A stretch of DNA of 64,000 nt, from positions 29,174 through 93,173 of the forward strand of contig JAUNCL010000007.1 in assembly GCA_030535235.1 (NCBI GenBank), given 5' to 3'. Origin of the DNA: Bacillota bacterium (GTDB lineage: Bacteria; Bacillota; Clostridia; Oscillospirales; Oscillospiraceae). The translations under genes and the position numbers were made by a program. Positions 51,773 to 61,898 of the stretch are shown here, one piece after another. Position 1 is the first letter of the stretch. Every line of letters starts with the position of its first letter. The notes beneath the pieces are model-generated. The model had not been told where the DNA came from and did not search any database. It saw nothing but the letters and a program-made list of their open reading frames with translations.

Positions 51773-51870
51773 CTACATGGGGTGGTTTATCACCCACTCC
51801 GTATGGTGACCCCGACTCCTTTTGTGTTCCCAAATTCTGTGCGGTTATACAAGCCCCGCGGCGAACGTCC

Positions 51871-54105
51871 TTATCCGCTGACCCGGGCCACCTGATAGAT
51901 GCCGTGGATCTGCTGGAGCTTGTTCATGATGGTGGTCACCTCGCTCTGGGTGCGGACCTCCACCACCAGGCTGAGCTTGGCGTAGCCGTCGGGGAGGGCC
52001 TGGGCGTTGAAGGACAGGGTGTTGATCTTGGCGGTGGCCAGGATGGTGGCCACGTCCAGGGCCAGGCCGCTGCGGTCCTTGCCGATGAGCTCGATGGTGG
52101 ATTTATAGGTGTTCAGGCTGCCGGGGTCCCAGCTGACCTTGATCCAGCGGTCCTTCTCGTTCTCCCGGCTCATGCCGTTGACGGCGTTGGGGCAGTCGCA
52201 CCGGTGGACGGACACGCCGAAGCCCCGGGTGATGAAGCCCACGATCTCGTCGCCGGGGACGGGGGTGCAGCACTTGGCGAACTTCACCATGCACTCGGTC
52301 ATGCCGGAGACAATGACGCCGGAGAAGGATTTCTTGCTGTTGCCCTGCTTGGCCACGCCGGAGTCCACGGTGGCCCGGGCGGCCTGGGCGGCCTGCTCCT
52401 GGGCGGCCTTCTCGGCGGCCAGACGCTCGGCCTGCTGGCGGTCCTGGTGGACCAGCTCCTCCCGGGCCCGGTTGGCGCACTTCTGGGCGGAGGCCCCGCC
52501 GTAGCCGATGGCGGCATACATCTCCTCCAGGGAGTTGAAGCGGACCTTTTCCAGGATGTGGGGGAGCATCTCCTCGGAGGTGAGCATCCCGATGGTGATG
52601 CCCAGACGCTTGAGCTCACCCTCAAACATGGCCCGGCCGGTGGCCACGTTCTCCTCCCGCTTCTCCCGCTTGAACCACTGGCGGATCTTGGTGCGGGCCT
52701 GGTTGCTCTTGGCCAGCTTCATCCAGTCCCGGCTGGGGCCCTTGGCGTTCTTGGAGGTGATAACCTCCACGATCTCGCCGGATTTCAGCTGGTAGTCAAA
52801 GCCCACGATGCGGCCGTTGACCTTGGCCCCGGTCATGGAGTTGCCCACCCCGGAGTGGATGGCGTAGGCAAAGTCGATGGGGGTGGCCCCGGCGGGCAGG
52901 TTGATGACGTCGGCGTTGGGGGTGAAGACGAAGACCTCGTCGGCGAAGAGGTCCACCTTCAGGGTGCGGATATACTCCTCCGCGTCGGTGTCCTGCTGGT
53001 TCTCCAGCAGGCGGCGGACCCAGGCGAAGGTCTCCTCGGTGCCCAGCTGCTTGTTGCTCATGCCCTGCTTGTACTTCCAGTGGGCGGCGATGCCGTATTC
53101 CGCCATGTGGTGCATGTCCCAGGTGCGGATCTGGACCTCGAAGGGGATGCCCTCGGTGCCGATGACCGTGGTGTGGAGGGACTGGTACATGTTGGGCTTG
53201 GGGGTGCCGATGTAGTCCTTGAACCGGCCCAGGACGGCCTTGTACATGTCGTGGATACAGCCCAGGACGGAGTAGCAGGTGGGGATATCGTCCACGATGA
53301 CCCGGAAGGCATAGAGGTCGAAGATCTCGCTGAAGGTCTTGTTCTGGGCATACATTTTGCGGTAGATGGAATAGATGTGCTTCACCCGGCCGTAGACGGT
53401 GGCCTTGATGCCCTCCTTCTCCAGGCGGGCGGTGATCTCGGTCTGGATCTTTTCCATGAAGGCGGCGTGGGCCTGGGCCTGGTGGTCCAGCTCGTCGTCG
53501 ATCTCCTTGTAGGCGATGGGGTCCAGGTATTTCAGGGAGAGGTCCTCCATCTCCCACTTCATCCGCTGCATGCCCAGGCGGTGGGCGATGGGGGCGTAGA
53601 CCTCCAGGGTCTCCAGGGATTTCTCCCGGCGCTTCCGCTCGGACTGGAACTCCATGGTGCGGATGTTGTGGACCCGGTCGCAGATCTTGATGAGCATGAC
53701 CCGGACGTCCTTGGCCATGGCCATGAGCATCTTGCGCAGATTTTCCATCTGCTTTTCCTCGATGGAGGTGTACTTCACCTTGTCCAGCTTGGTGACCCCC
53801 TCCACCAGGTCGGCCACCGCCGGGGTGAAGCGCTTGGCCACCTCCTCATAGGTGGCGTCGGTGTCCTCGATGGTGTCGTGGAGCAGGGCGGCCATGATGG
53901 AGTCTGCGTCCAGACCCAGCTCGGCCACCAGATGGGCCACCTCCAGGGGGTGGGTGATATAGGGAGAGCCGTCCTTGCGCAGCTGTCCCTCGTGGTAGGT
54001 CTTGGCATACTGGTAGGCGTCCCGGACCCGTTGCAGGTCCTCCTGGCTCATGCTTTTCAGTTTGTCTTCCAGCTCTTGGAATCGAGCGTCCAATTTGTCC
54101 TCCAT
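51871..54105 (-). CDS. relA: Bifunctional (p)ppGpp synthetase/hydrolase Rel
   Basis: A 744-residue long RSH protein that makes and destroys the alarmone (p)ppGpp in the stringent response. Hydrolase: H76-D77...E80-D81 (HDTIED) intact. Synthetase: RFKDYIGTPKPN at 294-305, with RxKD rather than ExDD, typical of bifunctional Rel. A TGS domain (VFTPNADVINLPAG) and a C-terminal ACT domain follow. Start ATG 54105 has AAAGGAAG; a GTG six codons earlier overlaps that site. It lies 52 bases after recJ, a common Firmicute order (recJ-apt-rel, here without apt). Confidence 0.95.
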   Translation of the reverse strand: MEDKLDARFQELEDKLKSMSQEDLQRVRDAYQYAKTYHEGQLRKDGSPYITHPLEVAHLVAELGLDADSIMAALLHDTIEDTDATYEEVAKRFTPAVADLVEGVTKLDKVKYTSIEEKQMENLRKMLMAMAKDVRVMLIKICDRVHNIRTMEFQSERKRREKSLETLEVYAPIAHRLGMQRMKWEMEDLSLKYLDPIAYKEIDDELDHQAQAHAAFMEKIQTEITARLEKEGIKATVYGRVKHIYSIYRKMYAQNKTFSEIFDLYAFRVIVDDIPTCYSVLGCIHDMYKAVLGRFKDYIGTPKPNMYQSLHTTVIGTEGIPFEVQIRTWDMHHMAEYGIAAHWKYKQGMSNKQLGTEETFAWVRRLLENQQDTDAEEYIRTLKVDLFADEVFVFTPNADVINLPAGATPIDFAYAIHSGVGNSMTGAKVNGRIVGFDYQLKSGEIVEVITSKNAKGPSRDWMKLAKSNQARTKIRQWFKREKREENVATGRAMFEGELKRLGITIGMLTSEEMLPHILEKVRFNSLEEMYAAIGYGGASAQKCANRAREELVHQDRQQAERLAAEKAAQEQAAQAARATVDSGVAKQGNSKKSFSGVIVSGMTECMVKFAKCCTPVPGDEIVGFITRGFGVSVHRCDCPNAVNGMSRENEKDRWIKVSWDPGSLNTYKSTIELIGKDRSGLALDVATILATAKINTLSFNAQALPDGYAKLSLVVEVRTQSEVTTIMNKLQQIHGIYQVARVSG

Positions 54106-54157
54106 ATACCGGCTTCCTTTCACATCACACGGGTGGGTTGTTCTCTTTCTCCTATCG

Positions 54158-56251
54158 TCACGCCTGGGCGTCTTTGTGGTTTGCCCAGGCGATGGCCTGC
54201 AGTTTCTGGATGATGGGGGCCTCGTAGAGGTTGACCTTCCCCTTGCCCCGGCGCTTCCGCAGCTTCACCCGCAGGGAGCCGTCCTCCTCCCGGTTGATTT
54301 TCAGCAGATCCAGCTGCTCCATCACGTCCAGGCAGACCATGGTTCGCAGGGCGGACTCCCAGAGGTCGGCCTCGTGGGCCACCTTTCGGGCCAGACGGGC
54401 GGGGGTGTCCACGATCTCCCCACTGCGGCAGGCCAGGTACCGCCAGATGCCGGCGAACTCGTCCCGCTGGGGGATCATGGCCCGGGCCTCCCGGGGGGTG
54501 AGGGGCTCTCCCCGGCGGAATTTTTCATAGAGAGCCCTCTCCCCCTGCTGCTTGGGGGTATAGGCCGGCCGCAGGTCCACCAGATGGAGCTGGACGGTGC
54601 GGGAGCCCCGGTACTCGTTGATCTGGGGGTAGAAGGCCACGTCGGCCTTGTCTCCCACTGCCAGACCGGATTTGTTTCGGGTCACGGAGAAGAAGATCAT
54701 GTCCACGGTCCGGCCGTCCCGGCTGGCCCGCATTTTCAGGTGGCGGCCGCCGCCCACGTCGGACATGCAGGTCACCGTCACCCCGGACAGGGAGAAGACC
54801 GGCTTGGGGTTGCCGGCGCCGTAGGGCTCCAGCAGGGACAGGGCCTCCACCTGGTCCACGGTGAGAATGGCGGTGTCCTCGATCTCCCCGTCGATGTGGA
54901 GGGTGGAGACCATTTTCTCACCGCCGGTGTTCTCCCGGACGATTTTTTCCATTCTGGTCCGGAAGGCGTCGATGTTCTCCTCCCGGATGGTGAAACCGGC
55001 TGCCAGAGCGTGGCCGCCGTAGCCCTCCAGCAGGTCGGCGCACTGCTCTAAGGCGCAGAAGAGGTTGAAGCCGCCGTAGGACCGGCAGGAGCCCTTGCCC
55101 TTGCCGTCCTCCTGGAGGCAGATCATAAACACCGGGCAGGCGAACTGCTCGCTGAGGCGGGAGGCCACGATGCCCACCACCCCCTGGTGCCAGGTCTTGT
55201 CGGCCAGGACCAGGCAGTCGTACTGCTTCTTCTCCCCCACCCGCTGGATGCACTGGTTGAAGATATCCAGCTCCACCGCCTGCCGCTGACGGTTGAGCTC
55301 GCAGAGCTCGTGGGCCAGGGCGTCGGCCCGGGCCACATCCTCCGTGAGGATGAGCTCCGCCGCCATGGCCGCCCGGCCCATGCGGCCGGCGGCGTTGATG
55401 CGGGGGGAGAGACAGTAGCCCACGGTGGTGGAGTTGATGGACCGGTTGAGGGTCCCGGCCTCCAGCATGAGGGAGTATAACCCCCGGCGGCGGGTTTTTT
55501 TCAGGTGGTTCAGACCCACCCGGACGATGGTGCGGTTCTCCCCCAGGAGCTTCATCACGTCGGCCACGGTGCCCACGGCGGCCAGGTCGGCGTACTCCTG
55601 AAACAGGGTGCGGAAGCTCTCCCGGCCCCCCAGGGCCATGACCAGCTTCAGGGCCACACCCACCCCGGCCAGGTCCTTGAAGGGGTACTCGCAGTCCTTC
55701 CGGTGGGGGTCCACCACGGCCACGGCGTCGGGGATCTCCTCCTTGCACTCGTGGTGGTCGGTGACGATCACATCCAGGCCTAAGCCCCGGGCGAACTTCA
55801 CCTCCTCCACGGCGGTGATGCCGCAGTCCACGGTGATGATGAGCTTTACACCCTTCCGGGCCAGCTTTTCCACTGCCTGGGGATTGACGCCGTAGCCCTC
55901 GTCCAGGCGGTTGGGGATGTAATAGGTCACATTGCCCCCACGGCTGCGGAGGTAATGGGTCAGCAGGCAGGTGGAGGTGATGCCGTCCACGTCGTAGTCG
56001 CCGTAGATCGCGATCAGCTCTCCCCCGTCCAAGGCCCCCTGGATGCGGGCCACCGCCCGGTCCATGTCCCGCATGAGGAAGGGGTCCTGGAGCTGACGCT
56101 CACTGCTGGAGAGGAGGTCGTTGGCCTCCTCCACGGTTTCCAGTCCCCGGGCGCAGAGGGTGGCCGCCACCAGGGCGGGGACCCCTCGCTCCCGCATGGC
56201 TTTATAAGGCCCTTCGGGCCTGTTTGCGATGTTCCACTGCTGATATTTCAT
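54158..56251 (-). CDS. recJ: Single-stranded-DNA-specific exonuclease RecJ
   Basis: A 697-residue 5'-3' ssDNA exonuclease for recombination and repair. DHH family motifs: GDYDVDG at 84-90, DCGIT at 142-146, DHH at 165-167. The DHHA1 domain shows GGHALAAGF. It is longer at the C-terminus than E. coli RecJ, as usual for Firmicutes. Start ATG is 52 bases upstream of nothing but an AT-rich leader; the ribosome site is weak (GAGGC). First gene of the recJ-rel transcript. Confidence 0.95.
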   Translation of the reverse strand: MKYQQWNIANRPEGPYKAMRERGVPALVAATLCARGLETVEEANDLLSSSERQLQDPFLMRDMDRAVARIQGALDGGELIAIYGDYDVDGITSTCLLTHYLRSRGGNVTYYIPNRLDEGYGVNPQAVEKLARKGVKLIITVDCGITAVEEVKFARGLGLDVIVTDHHECKEEIPDAVAVVDPHRKDCEYPFKDLAGVGVALKLVMALGGRESFRTLFQEYADLAAVGTVADVMKLLGENRTIVRVGLNHLKKTRRRGLYSLMLEAGTLNRSINSTTVGYCLSPRINAAGRMGRAAMAAELILTEDVARADALAHELCELNRQRQAVELDIFNQCIQRVGEKKQYDCLVLADKTWHQGVVGIVASRLSEQFACPVFMICLQEDGKGKGSCRSYGGFNLFCALEQCADLLEGYGGHALAAGFTIREENIDAFRTRMEKIVRENTGGEKMVSTLHIDGEIEDTAILTVDQVEALSLLEPYGAGNPKPVFSLSGVTVTCMSDVGGGRHLKMRASRDGRTVDMIFFSVTRNKSGLAVGDKADVAFYPQINEYRGSRTVQLHLVDLRPAYTPKQQGERALYEKFRRGEPLTPREARAMIPQRDEFAGIWRYLACRSGEIVDTPARLARKVAHEADLWESALRTMVCLDVMEQLDLLKINREEDGSLRVKLRKRRGKGKVNLYEAPIIQKLQAIAWANHKDAQA

Positions 56252-56348
56252 GGTTTGGCCTCAGTTCGGAAAATTTCTGCCATTGAAAACCCTCCCATTG
56301 GAAGAGAAGGAAAAATACAAACAGATATACAACTTATAGAATACCATA

Positions 56349-56386
56349 AAACCGCCCGTATCTCAATAGATACGGGCGGTTTTTCT
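56349..56386. terminator. Bidirectional terminator between recJ and the LTA-synthase-like genes
   Basis: Stem AAACCGCCCGTATCT/AGATACGGGCGGTTT with a 4-base loop and T-runs on both sides. It ends the LTA-synthase-like transcript before recJ. Confidence 0.9.
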
Positions 56387-56478
56387 GAATTTTCATGGAA
56401 CTGTAATTTTTTCACCTGCATGGAATTTTGGGGGCACTGCCCCATCGGCTCCTCTGGGAGGGGAGGCGCATTCCTGAC

Positions 56479-58245
56479 TCAGCCCTTGCTTCTGTCGTAG
56501 ATGGACACATCCTGGAACCGGCGGATGAGGTCCTTGGCCTGCTGGGAGGGTTCCATGGTGTACACCCCGTTCTCCTTCACCCAGCCGGTGGTGTGCATGA
56601 CGGGCAGGGTCCGGGCCACCTCCCGCTGGGCCTGCATGTAGGCGGAGCCCTCCCAGCCGCACAGGGTAAAGACCTGGTCCATCAGGAAGCAGGGGGACAG
56701 GTCCGGCCCCTCCCCCACGAAGTCAAAGCCCAGGGTCTCCTTGGCGGCCTGGTTGCCCCAGATGGCGTACCAGGTGCTGTAGTAGTTCAAAAAGCCCTCC
56801 TGGGTGGAGATGTCCATGTTGATGCCCAGCTCCTGGTAGATGGAGGCCCCGTTGCCCATCCAGGGCTTGTGGTCCCCGTAGAGGAGCAGGACCACCGGCT
56901 CCGCCAGGGTGTTCAGGTAGTCGGTGAGATGGGCCAGGTAGGCCCCGGTGTCCTGCATCAGGTACAGGTAGTTATTCAAGGCGTTGTCGATGTGGTCCGG
57001 GTAGTCCCCGGTGCAGTAGGAGTTCCCCCAGTAAGTAAACTCTGTTTGGTAGGGTCCGTGGCCCTGATAGGTCACGTTGAAGGAGAACAGGGGGGCGTCG
57101 TTGGCGGCAAAGTAGTCCCCCATCCGCTGCTCCAGGTCGGGGAAGAAGACGTTGTCATAGGCTACGTCCTTGTCGGCAGCCGGGAAGGAACCATAGTAGT
57201 TCTCCATGAAGAGATAGTTGTCCAGGCCCAGGTTGGGGTTCACCGACACCCGGTCGTAGAACCACTCGTGGCTGGGGTGGCCGCCGCCGGTGACATACCC
57301 CTGGTCCTTCAGATACCAGGCCACGGAGTCGGTCTTATGGGAGAAGTCGTCGTGGTAGTTTCCCCCGGTGAGGACGGCCCACTCGGTCTCGGTGGTCCCC
57401 CCGGAGAACACGTCGGCCACCAGAACACCGGAGTAGCTCTCCTCCAGCAGCCGGTGGTAGTCCCGGTACACCTCGGGGCTGATGCCCTGGATGTCAAAAA
57501 GGGAGAAGTCGGTGTAGGCCTCCAGCTGGATGGTCACCAGAGAGACCTTCCGGTCCGGGGGGATCTCCCCGTCCTGGTACCGGCTCAGGATCTCCACCGC
57601 GTCCCCCTCGCTGTAGCCATTCCGGTAGCCCACATAGTCCCCATAGCTGTGGAAAAAGGGGTAGAGCATCCCGCAGGAGAGGTAGGCCTTGGTCTCGTTC
57701 ATGGCGTACTCCCCGGCCATCTCGCGGTACAGGTCATCGTCGGGGTAGACGTCGTAGAAGCAGATGAGGCTGACCAGCCCCACCGCCGTCAGGGAGAGCA
57801 GCCGGACCTCCGGCCCGGGCCGGCCCCGGCCATAGAGGAAAAGGAGGGCTGACAGAAGGAAGATAGCCGCCAGAAAAAGGTACATAAGGGGGGTGAACTT
57901 GATTTGGTACTCCCCCGCCATCTGGGAGGCCTCCTGGAGGAGGTGCAGGTCCTTCCAAGTCAGGGGGAACCCCTGGAAGCGGATCTTAAAATAATTGCCC
58001 CCGGTGAGGAGAAAGACGGCGGCGCCGGTGAGCAGGCTGGCCAGCCAGGCCTGCCCGAAGGCCAGCCACAGGAGTCCCAATGCCAGCAGGACCGGCAGGG
58101 TGTTCAGGCAGAACAGCAGGGGGGCGCCCCCCCAGCTCACGCCATAAAAGCCGGACAGGCCCAGAGACAGGGCGCTGTAGACCAAGCCGGTGACCAGCAG
58201 CAGGGCCAGGGTCAGCCAGGAAGTTTGTTTTCGGATGTGGTGCAC
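56479..58245 (-). CDS. LTA synthase family sulfatase-like protein (2nd of a tandem pair)
   Basis: A 588-residue membrane enzyme: about five membrane segments in the first 200 residues, then an extracellular sulfatase-fold domain. Catalytic Thr is likely in FSGGTTETEWAVL. Metal-binding signatures VTIQLEAYT, HPSHEWFYDR, YQGHGPY and LLYGDHKPW are all seen. The family transfers glycerol-phosphate or a related phospho-group to surface polymers. Start is GTG, with AAGGAGG 10 bases upstream. It follows the other LTA-synthase-like gene by 53 bases on the same strand, so they are co-expressed. Confidence 0.9.
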   Translation of the reverse strand: MHHIRKQTSWLTLALLLVTGLVYSALSLGLSGFYGVSWGGAPLLFCLNTLPVLLALGLLWLAFGQAWLASLLTGAAVFLLTGGNYFKIRFQGFPLTWKDLHLLQEASQMAGEYQIKFTPLMYLFLAAIFLLSALLFLYGRGRPGPEVRLLSLTAVGLVSLICFYDVYPDDDLYREMAGEYAMNETKAYLSCGMLYPFFHSYGDYVGYRNGYSEGDAVEILSRYQDGEIPPDRKVSLVTIQLEAYTDFSLFDIQGISPEVYRDYHRLLEESYSGVLVADVFSGGTTETEWAVLTGGNYHDDFSHKTDSVAWYLKDQGYVTGGGHPSHEWFYDRVSVNPNLGLDNYLFMENYYGSFPAADKDVAYDNVFFPDLEQRMGDYFAANDAPLFSFNVTYQGHGPYQTEFTYWGNSYCTGDYPDHIDNALNNYLYLMQDTGAYLAHLTDYLNTLAEPVVLLLYGDHKPWMGNGASIYQELGINMDISTQEGFLNYYSTWYAIWGNQAAKETLGFDFVGEGPDLSPCFLMDQVFTLCGWEGSAYMQAQREVARTLPVMHTTGWVKENGVYTMEPSQQAKDLIRRFQDVSIYDRSKG

Positions 58246-58298
58246 AGGTGGTTGTCCTCCTTGGTGAGGGGAAGGTTCAAACCGTCACAGTCAGGCTC

Positions 58299-60203
58299 TC
58301 ACTTCTCCCCGTAATAATCCCCGGACAGAACCAGGTTGCTAAGGGCCGTGATCCGGGCGATCTGGCTGCTGCGCTGGGGATCGCCTGCGTCGCTGCCCAC
58401 GGCCCAGTAGGTCTGGCCGTCGTACCAGCTGCCGTCGCTGAAGAACACATAGCCCCCCTGGTCTCCCAGACCGTCGTGACCGGCCAGAAAAGCCCCCGTG
58501 GTGTCCAGGCCGAAAAGGTTGGCCACCGTGGGCAGCACGTCCAGGCTGCCGGTCACCTTGTCCACCTGTCCAGCGGGCAGATCCTGAGACCAGATGAAGA
58601 AGTCTGTGTGCTCCAGCAGATTCAACTGATCAACGCCCTTAAGTTCCATTTCCAGGTCATTATCCATTATGTACTTGTTATGGTGGTCGGCGTAAAAGAT
58701 CAGTACCGTGTCCTCCAAATGGCCGCTCTCGGTGAGCTTGTCCATCAACTCGCCGATGAACAAGTCGGTCTCTATGGCCCCCGCCACGGCGTAGACATAG
58801 TTGTCTTCCGTGCGCTGGGCCACCGCCTGAGCGGCCTGGGCATTGGCTTGGTAGATGGGATTGTCTTCCCCATACATGCCGTGTGCGGAAAAGGTGATGA
58901 CAAAGGAGTAGAAGGGCTCCCCGGCGACCATGTCCTCAAAGCCGTTGATCAAATACCGATCCAGTGAAATGCTCTCCATACCCATCTCCCAGCCGCTGGT
59001 GTAGCTTTCATAGCCTAAATTCAGGTGGATGGCCTCCCGGTCATAGACCGCGCCCTCGCTGTTGTGGAAGGACCGGGCGGTGTAGCCCGCCTGGGTAAAG
59101 AGGCTGGGCAGGGAGTAGGGATAGGCGTCCCGGAGGTACACCGAGGTGGGCAGGCCCCCGGTGGCCGGCAGCAGGCCGGTGTTGACCATGAACTCCGTAT
59201 TGAAGGTGCCGGCGGCGATGTAGGTCGGGGTGTAGTGGTTGGAGAAAGACAGGGATTCCTGCTTCAGGTTCCACAGGTTGGGCATGTAGGCCTCGGAAAG
59301 CATCCAGGTGTCGATGGCTTCCAGCTGGACCAGGATCACGTTCTTCCCGGCCAGCAGGCCGGTGTAGTCGTTTTCGGTCCGGGCAGCCTCGTACTCCGCC
59401 ACGTAGTCCTCCACCAGCTGCCGCTCCTCCCCGGTCATGGACCCGGCGGGGGCAACCTGGATGAACAGGTCCCGGGCGGTGTACTGGAACAGACCGGAGA
59501 CCATCAGGGCGTTGGTGGTGTTGATGTAGTTCTGGTAGGCGGCGTTCTCCCCGTCCTCACCGGTGTTTTTCCACATGACGGTGTCCATCTTGGGGAAGCA
59601 TAGGAAGTGGACGGCGGCCACGATGACGCCCCCTGCCGCCATAAGCAGAAGGCTCAGGAGAAGGGTCCTCTTGGTGATGGCGGCGGGGGCCGCTCTCTCC
59701 ATTCGTCCCGACAGGAGCACCAGCAGGACGGCTGCCGCCGCCGCTGTCAGAACCAAGGGTTGAAACCGGATGTAGTCGGCCTTCACAAAGCCCCCCACCC
59801 CGGAGTAGGTCAGGTCGGAGAAGGAGAAGAACCGGCTGAAGATCTCCATAAAGGCGCTGTGGGTCAGGCACAGGGCCACAAAGATCCCCACGGGCAGACC
59901 CCGCCCCAGCCACTTGACCTTCCGGGGCAGCAGGAGCACAAATCCCGCCAGGACCAGCACCCAGCCCAGGGTGAACAGGGAGGCGGGCAGGTATTTCACT
60001 CCCACGATGCCCATTCCCCGGTAGGTAAACCGCAGGGTCAGGTCCAGGCACAGGTAGGCCAGCACCAGAGGGAGCAGGTACAGGAAGGACAGAGGCCCCC
60101 CCTCCCGGCTGTACACCCGGCCCCGAAGGACACAAGCGGCGAAGGAAAGGCCATCGGCCTTTCCTTCCCCCTGTTTCTCCATTTTTTTGAATGAATGAAG
60201 CAT
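58299..60203 (-). CDS. LTA synthase family sulfatase-like protein (1st of a tandem pair)
   Basis: A 634-residue membrane enzyme with about five N-terminal helices and a sulfatase-fold ectodomain. Motifs: VILVQLEAIDTWM, the catalytic Thr in YIAAGTFNTEF, the later LIFYADHHNKY, and ITFSAHGMYG. It differs from the downstream copy by far more than recent duplication would give, so the two probably have different acceptors. ATG 60203 has GAGGAAA and a clean TTGACA promoter. Clostridial cells without glycerol-phosphate LTA may use these for other phosphopolymers. Confidence 0.9.
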   Translation of the reverse strand: MLHSFKKMEKQGEGKADGLSFAACVLRGRVYSREGGPLSFLYLLPLVLAYLCLDLTLRFTYRGMGIVGVKYLPASLFTLGWVLVLAGFVLLLPRKVKWLGRGLPVGIFVALCLTHSAFMEIFSRFFSFSDLTYSGVGGFVKADYIRFQPLVLTAAAAAVLLVLLSGRMERAAPAAITKRTLLLSLLLMAAGGVIVAAVHFLCFPKMDTVMWKNTGEDGENAAYQNYINTTNALMVSGLFQYTARDLFIQVAPAGSMTGEERQLVEDYVAEYEAARTENDYTGLLAGKNVILVQLEAIDTWMLSEAYMPNLWNLKQESLSFSNHYTPTYIAAGTFNTEFMVNTGLLPATGGLPTSVYLRDAYPYSLPSLFTQAGYTARSFHNSEGAVYDREAIHLNLGYESYTSGWEMGMESISLDRYLINGFEDMVAGEPFYSFVITFSAHGMYGEDNPIYQANAQAAQAVAQRTEDNYVYAVAGAIETDLFIGELMDKLTESGHLEDTVLIFYADHHNKYIMDNDLEMELKGVDQLNLLEHTDFFIWSQDLPAGQVDKVTGSLDVLPTVANLFGLDTTGAFLAGHDGLGDQGGYVFFSDGSWYDGQTYWAVGSDAGDPQRSSQIARITALSNLVLSGDYYGEK

Positions 60204-60240
60204 ATGATTTCCTCAGATCTCAGAATGACTTTTCAGCAGA

Positions 60241-60270
60241 AGTCTATCGTATACGATCCTTTTTTGTCAA
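60241..60270 (-). promoter_or_regulatory. Promoter of the LTA-synthase-like operon
   Basis: On the - strand: TTGACA and TAGACT with an 18-base spacer, about 30 bases upstream of the ribosome site. Confidence 0.55.
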
Positions 60271-60294
60271 TATGGCTTTTTCGGAAAATCACCC

Positions 60295-61728
60295 TCAAAA
60301 ATCCATCTTGCCGGCCAGGTAATCCTTCAGCTCGGCGATGGGCATACGGACCTGCTCCATGGTGTCCCGGTCCCGGACGGTGACGCAGCCGTCGCCGGCG
60401 GTCTCCCCGTCGCCCACGGTCTCAAAGTCCACGGTGATGCAGAAGGGGGTGCCGATCTCGTCCTGGCGGCGGTACCGCTTGCCGATGGAGCCGGCCTCGT
60501 CGTAGTCCACCATGAAGTACTTGCTCAGCTGCTGCTGGATCTCCAGGGCGGGCTCAGCCAGCTTCTTGGACAGGGGCAGGACGGCGCACTTGAAGGGGGC
60601 CAGAGCGGGGTGCAGGTGCAGGACGGTGCGGATGTCGTCGTTGCCCTTCTTATCCTGGCCCACCACTTCCTCGTCGTAGGCGTCGATGAGGAAGGCCAGG
60701 GTCACGCGGTCGGCGCCCAGGGAGGGCTCGATGACGTAGGGAATGTAGTGCTCGTTGGCCTCCTGGTCGAAGTAGGTCTGGTCCTTGCCGGAGGTGGTCT
60801 GGTGGGCGTTCAGGTCGTAGTTGGTCCGGGAGGCCACGCCCCACAGCTCGCCCCAGCCGAAGGGGAAGAGGAACTCGAAGTCGGTGGTGGCGTTGGAATA
60901 GTGGCTCAGCTCCTCGGGGTCGTGGTCCCGCAGGCGGAGGTTCTCGTCCCGCATCCCCAGGTTCTTCAGCCAGTTGTGGCAGTACTCCTTCCAGTAGCCG
61001 AACCACTCCAGCTCGGTGCCGGGCTTGCAGAAGAACTCCAGCTCCATCTGCTCGAACTCACGGGTGCGGAAGGTGAAGTTGCCGGGGGTGATCTCGTTGC
61101 GGAAGGACTTGCCGATCTGGCAGACGCCGAAGGGCAGCTTCTTCCGGGTGGTCCGCTGGACGTTCTGGAAGTTGACAAAGATGCCCTGGGCGGTCTCAGG
61201 CCGCAGGTAGACGGTGTTCTTGGCGTCCTCGGTGACCCCCTGGAAGGTCTTGAACATCAGGTTGAACTGACGGATATCCGTCCAGTTGTGCTTGCCGCAG
61301 GTGGGGCAGGGGATGTTGTGCTCCTCCACGAAGGCCTTCATCTCGGCCTGGCTCAGGGCGTCCACGGACTTGCCCAGGTCGAAGCCGTTCTCCTCGCACC
61401 AGCCCTCGATGACCTTGTCAGCCCGGAAGCGCTCCTTGCACTCCTTGCAGTCCATGAGGGGGTCGGAGAAGCCGCCCACGTGGCCGGAGGCCACCCAGAC
61501 CTGGGGGTTCATGAGGATGGCGGCGTCCAGACCCACGTTGTAGGGGTTCTCCTGGACGAACTTCTTCCACCAGGCCTTCTTCACGTTGTTCTTCAGCTCC
61601 ACGCCCAGGGGGCCGTAGTCCCAGGTGTTGGCCAGGCCGCCGTAGATCTCGCTGCCGGAGAACACGAAGCCCCGGCCCTTGCACAGGGCGACAACTTTCT
61701 CCATGGTCTTTTCAGAATTGGAAAGCAT
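60295..61728 (-). CDS. glyQS: Glycyl-tRNA synthetase (alpha2 type)
   Basis: A 477-residue class II synthetase that charges tRNA-Gly as a homodimer, unlike the alpha2-beta2 form. Features: [45 protein letters not shown] (with zinc-type CxxC), motif 2-like [13 protein letters not shown], and the C-terminal anticodon-binding fold ([12 protein letters not shown]). ATG has GGGAGGAG. A strong promoter sits 110 bases upstream. The leader has one modest hairpin but no T-box elements. Confidence 0.96.
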   Translation of the reverse strand: MLSNSEKTMEKVVALCKGRGFVFSGSEIYGGLANTWDYGPLGVELKNNVKKAWWKKFVQENPYNVGLDAAILMNPQVWVASGHVGGFSDPLMDCKECKERFRADKVIEGWCEENGFDLGKSVDALSQAEMKAFVEEHNIPCPTCGKHNWTDIRQFNLMFKTFQGVTEDAKNTVYLRPETAQGIFVNFQNVQRTTRKKLPFGVCQIGKSFRNEITPGNFTFRTREFEQMELEFFCKPGTELEWFGYWKEYCHNWLKNLGMRDENLRLRDHDPEELSHYSNATTDFEFLFPFGWGELWGVASRTNYDLNAHQTTSGKDQTYFDQEANEHYIPYVIEPSLGADRVTLAFLIDAYDEEVVGQDKKGNDDIRTVLHLHPALAPFKCAVLPLSKKLAEPALEIQQQLSKYFMVDYDEAGSIGKRYRRQDEIGTPFCITVDFETVGDGETAGDGCVTVRDRDTMEQVRMPIAELKDYLAGKMDF

Positions 61729-61837
61729 ATTGATAACTCCTCCCTCGCCGTTGGCTTCCGGCGAACATGATATTTGGTCCTATCAGGAAGCCGCCCCCTG
61801 TTTGCTCTCTTGGGCGGCAGATTGCCATAATAGTACA

Positions 61838-61865
61838 ATTATATCCAAAAACAGAGGAGTGTCAA
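61838..61865 (-). promoter_or_regulatory. Promoter of glyQS
   Basis: On the - strand: TTGACA and TATAAT with a 16-base spacer, near-consensus. Confidence 0.8.
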
Positions 61866-61898
61866 GGCGGAACCCTTTCCTTTCCCGGGAAAACCCCC

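Noticed and set aside
51679-54213. An 844-codon open frame on the + strand opposite rel.
   Set aside because: Shadow of the rel coding region. Its translation lacks any recognisable fold and there is no ribosome site.
61729-61837. Possible T-box leader upstream of glyQS.
   Set aside because: About 110 bases with a single modest hairpin. Length and the missing T-box sequence rule it out.
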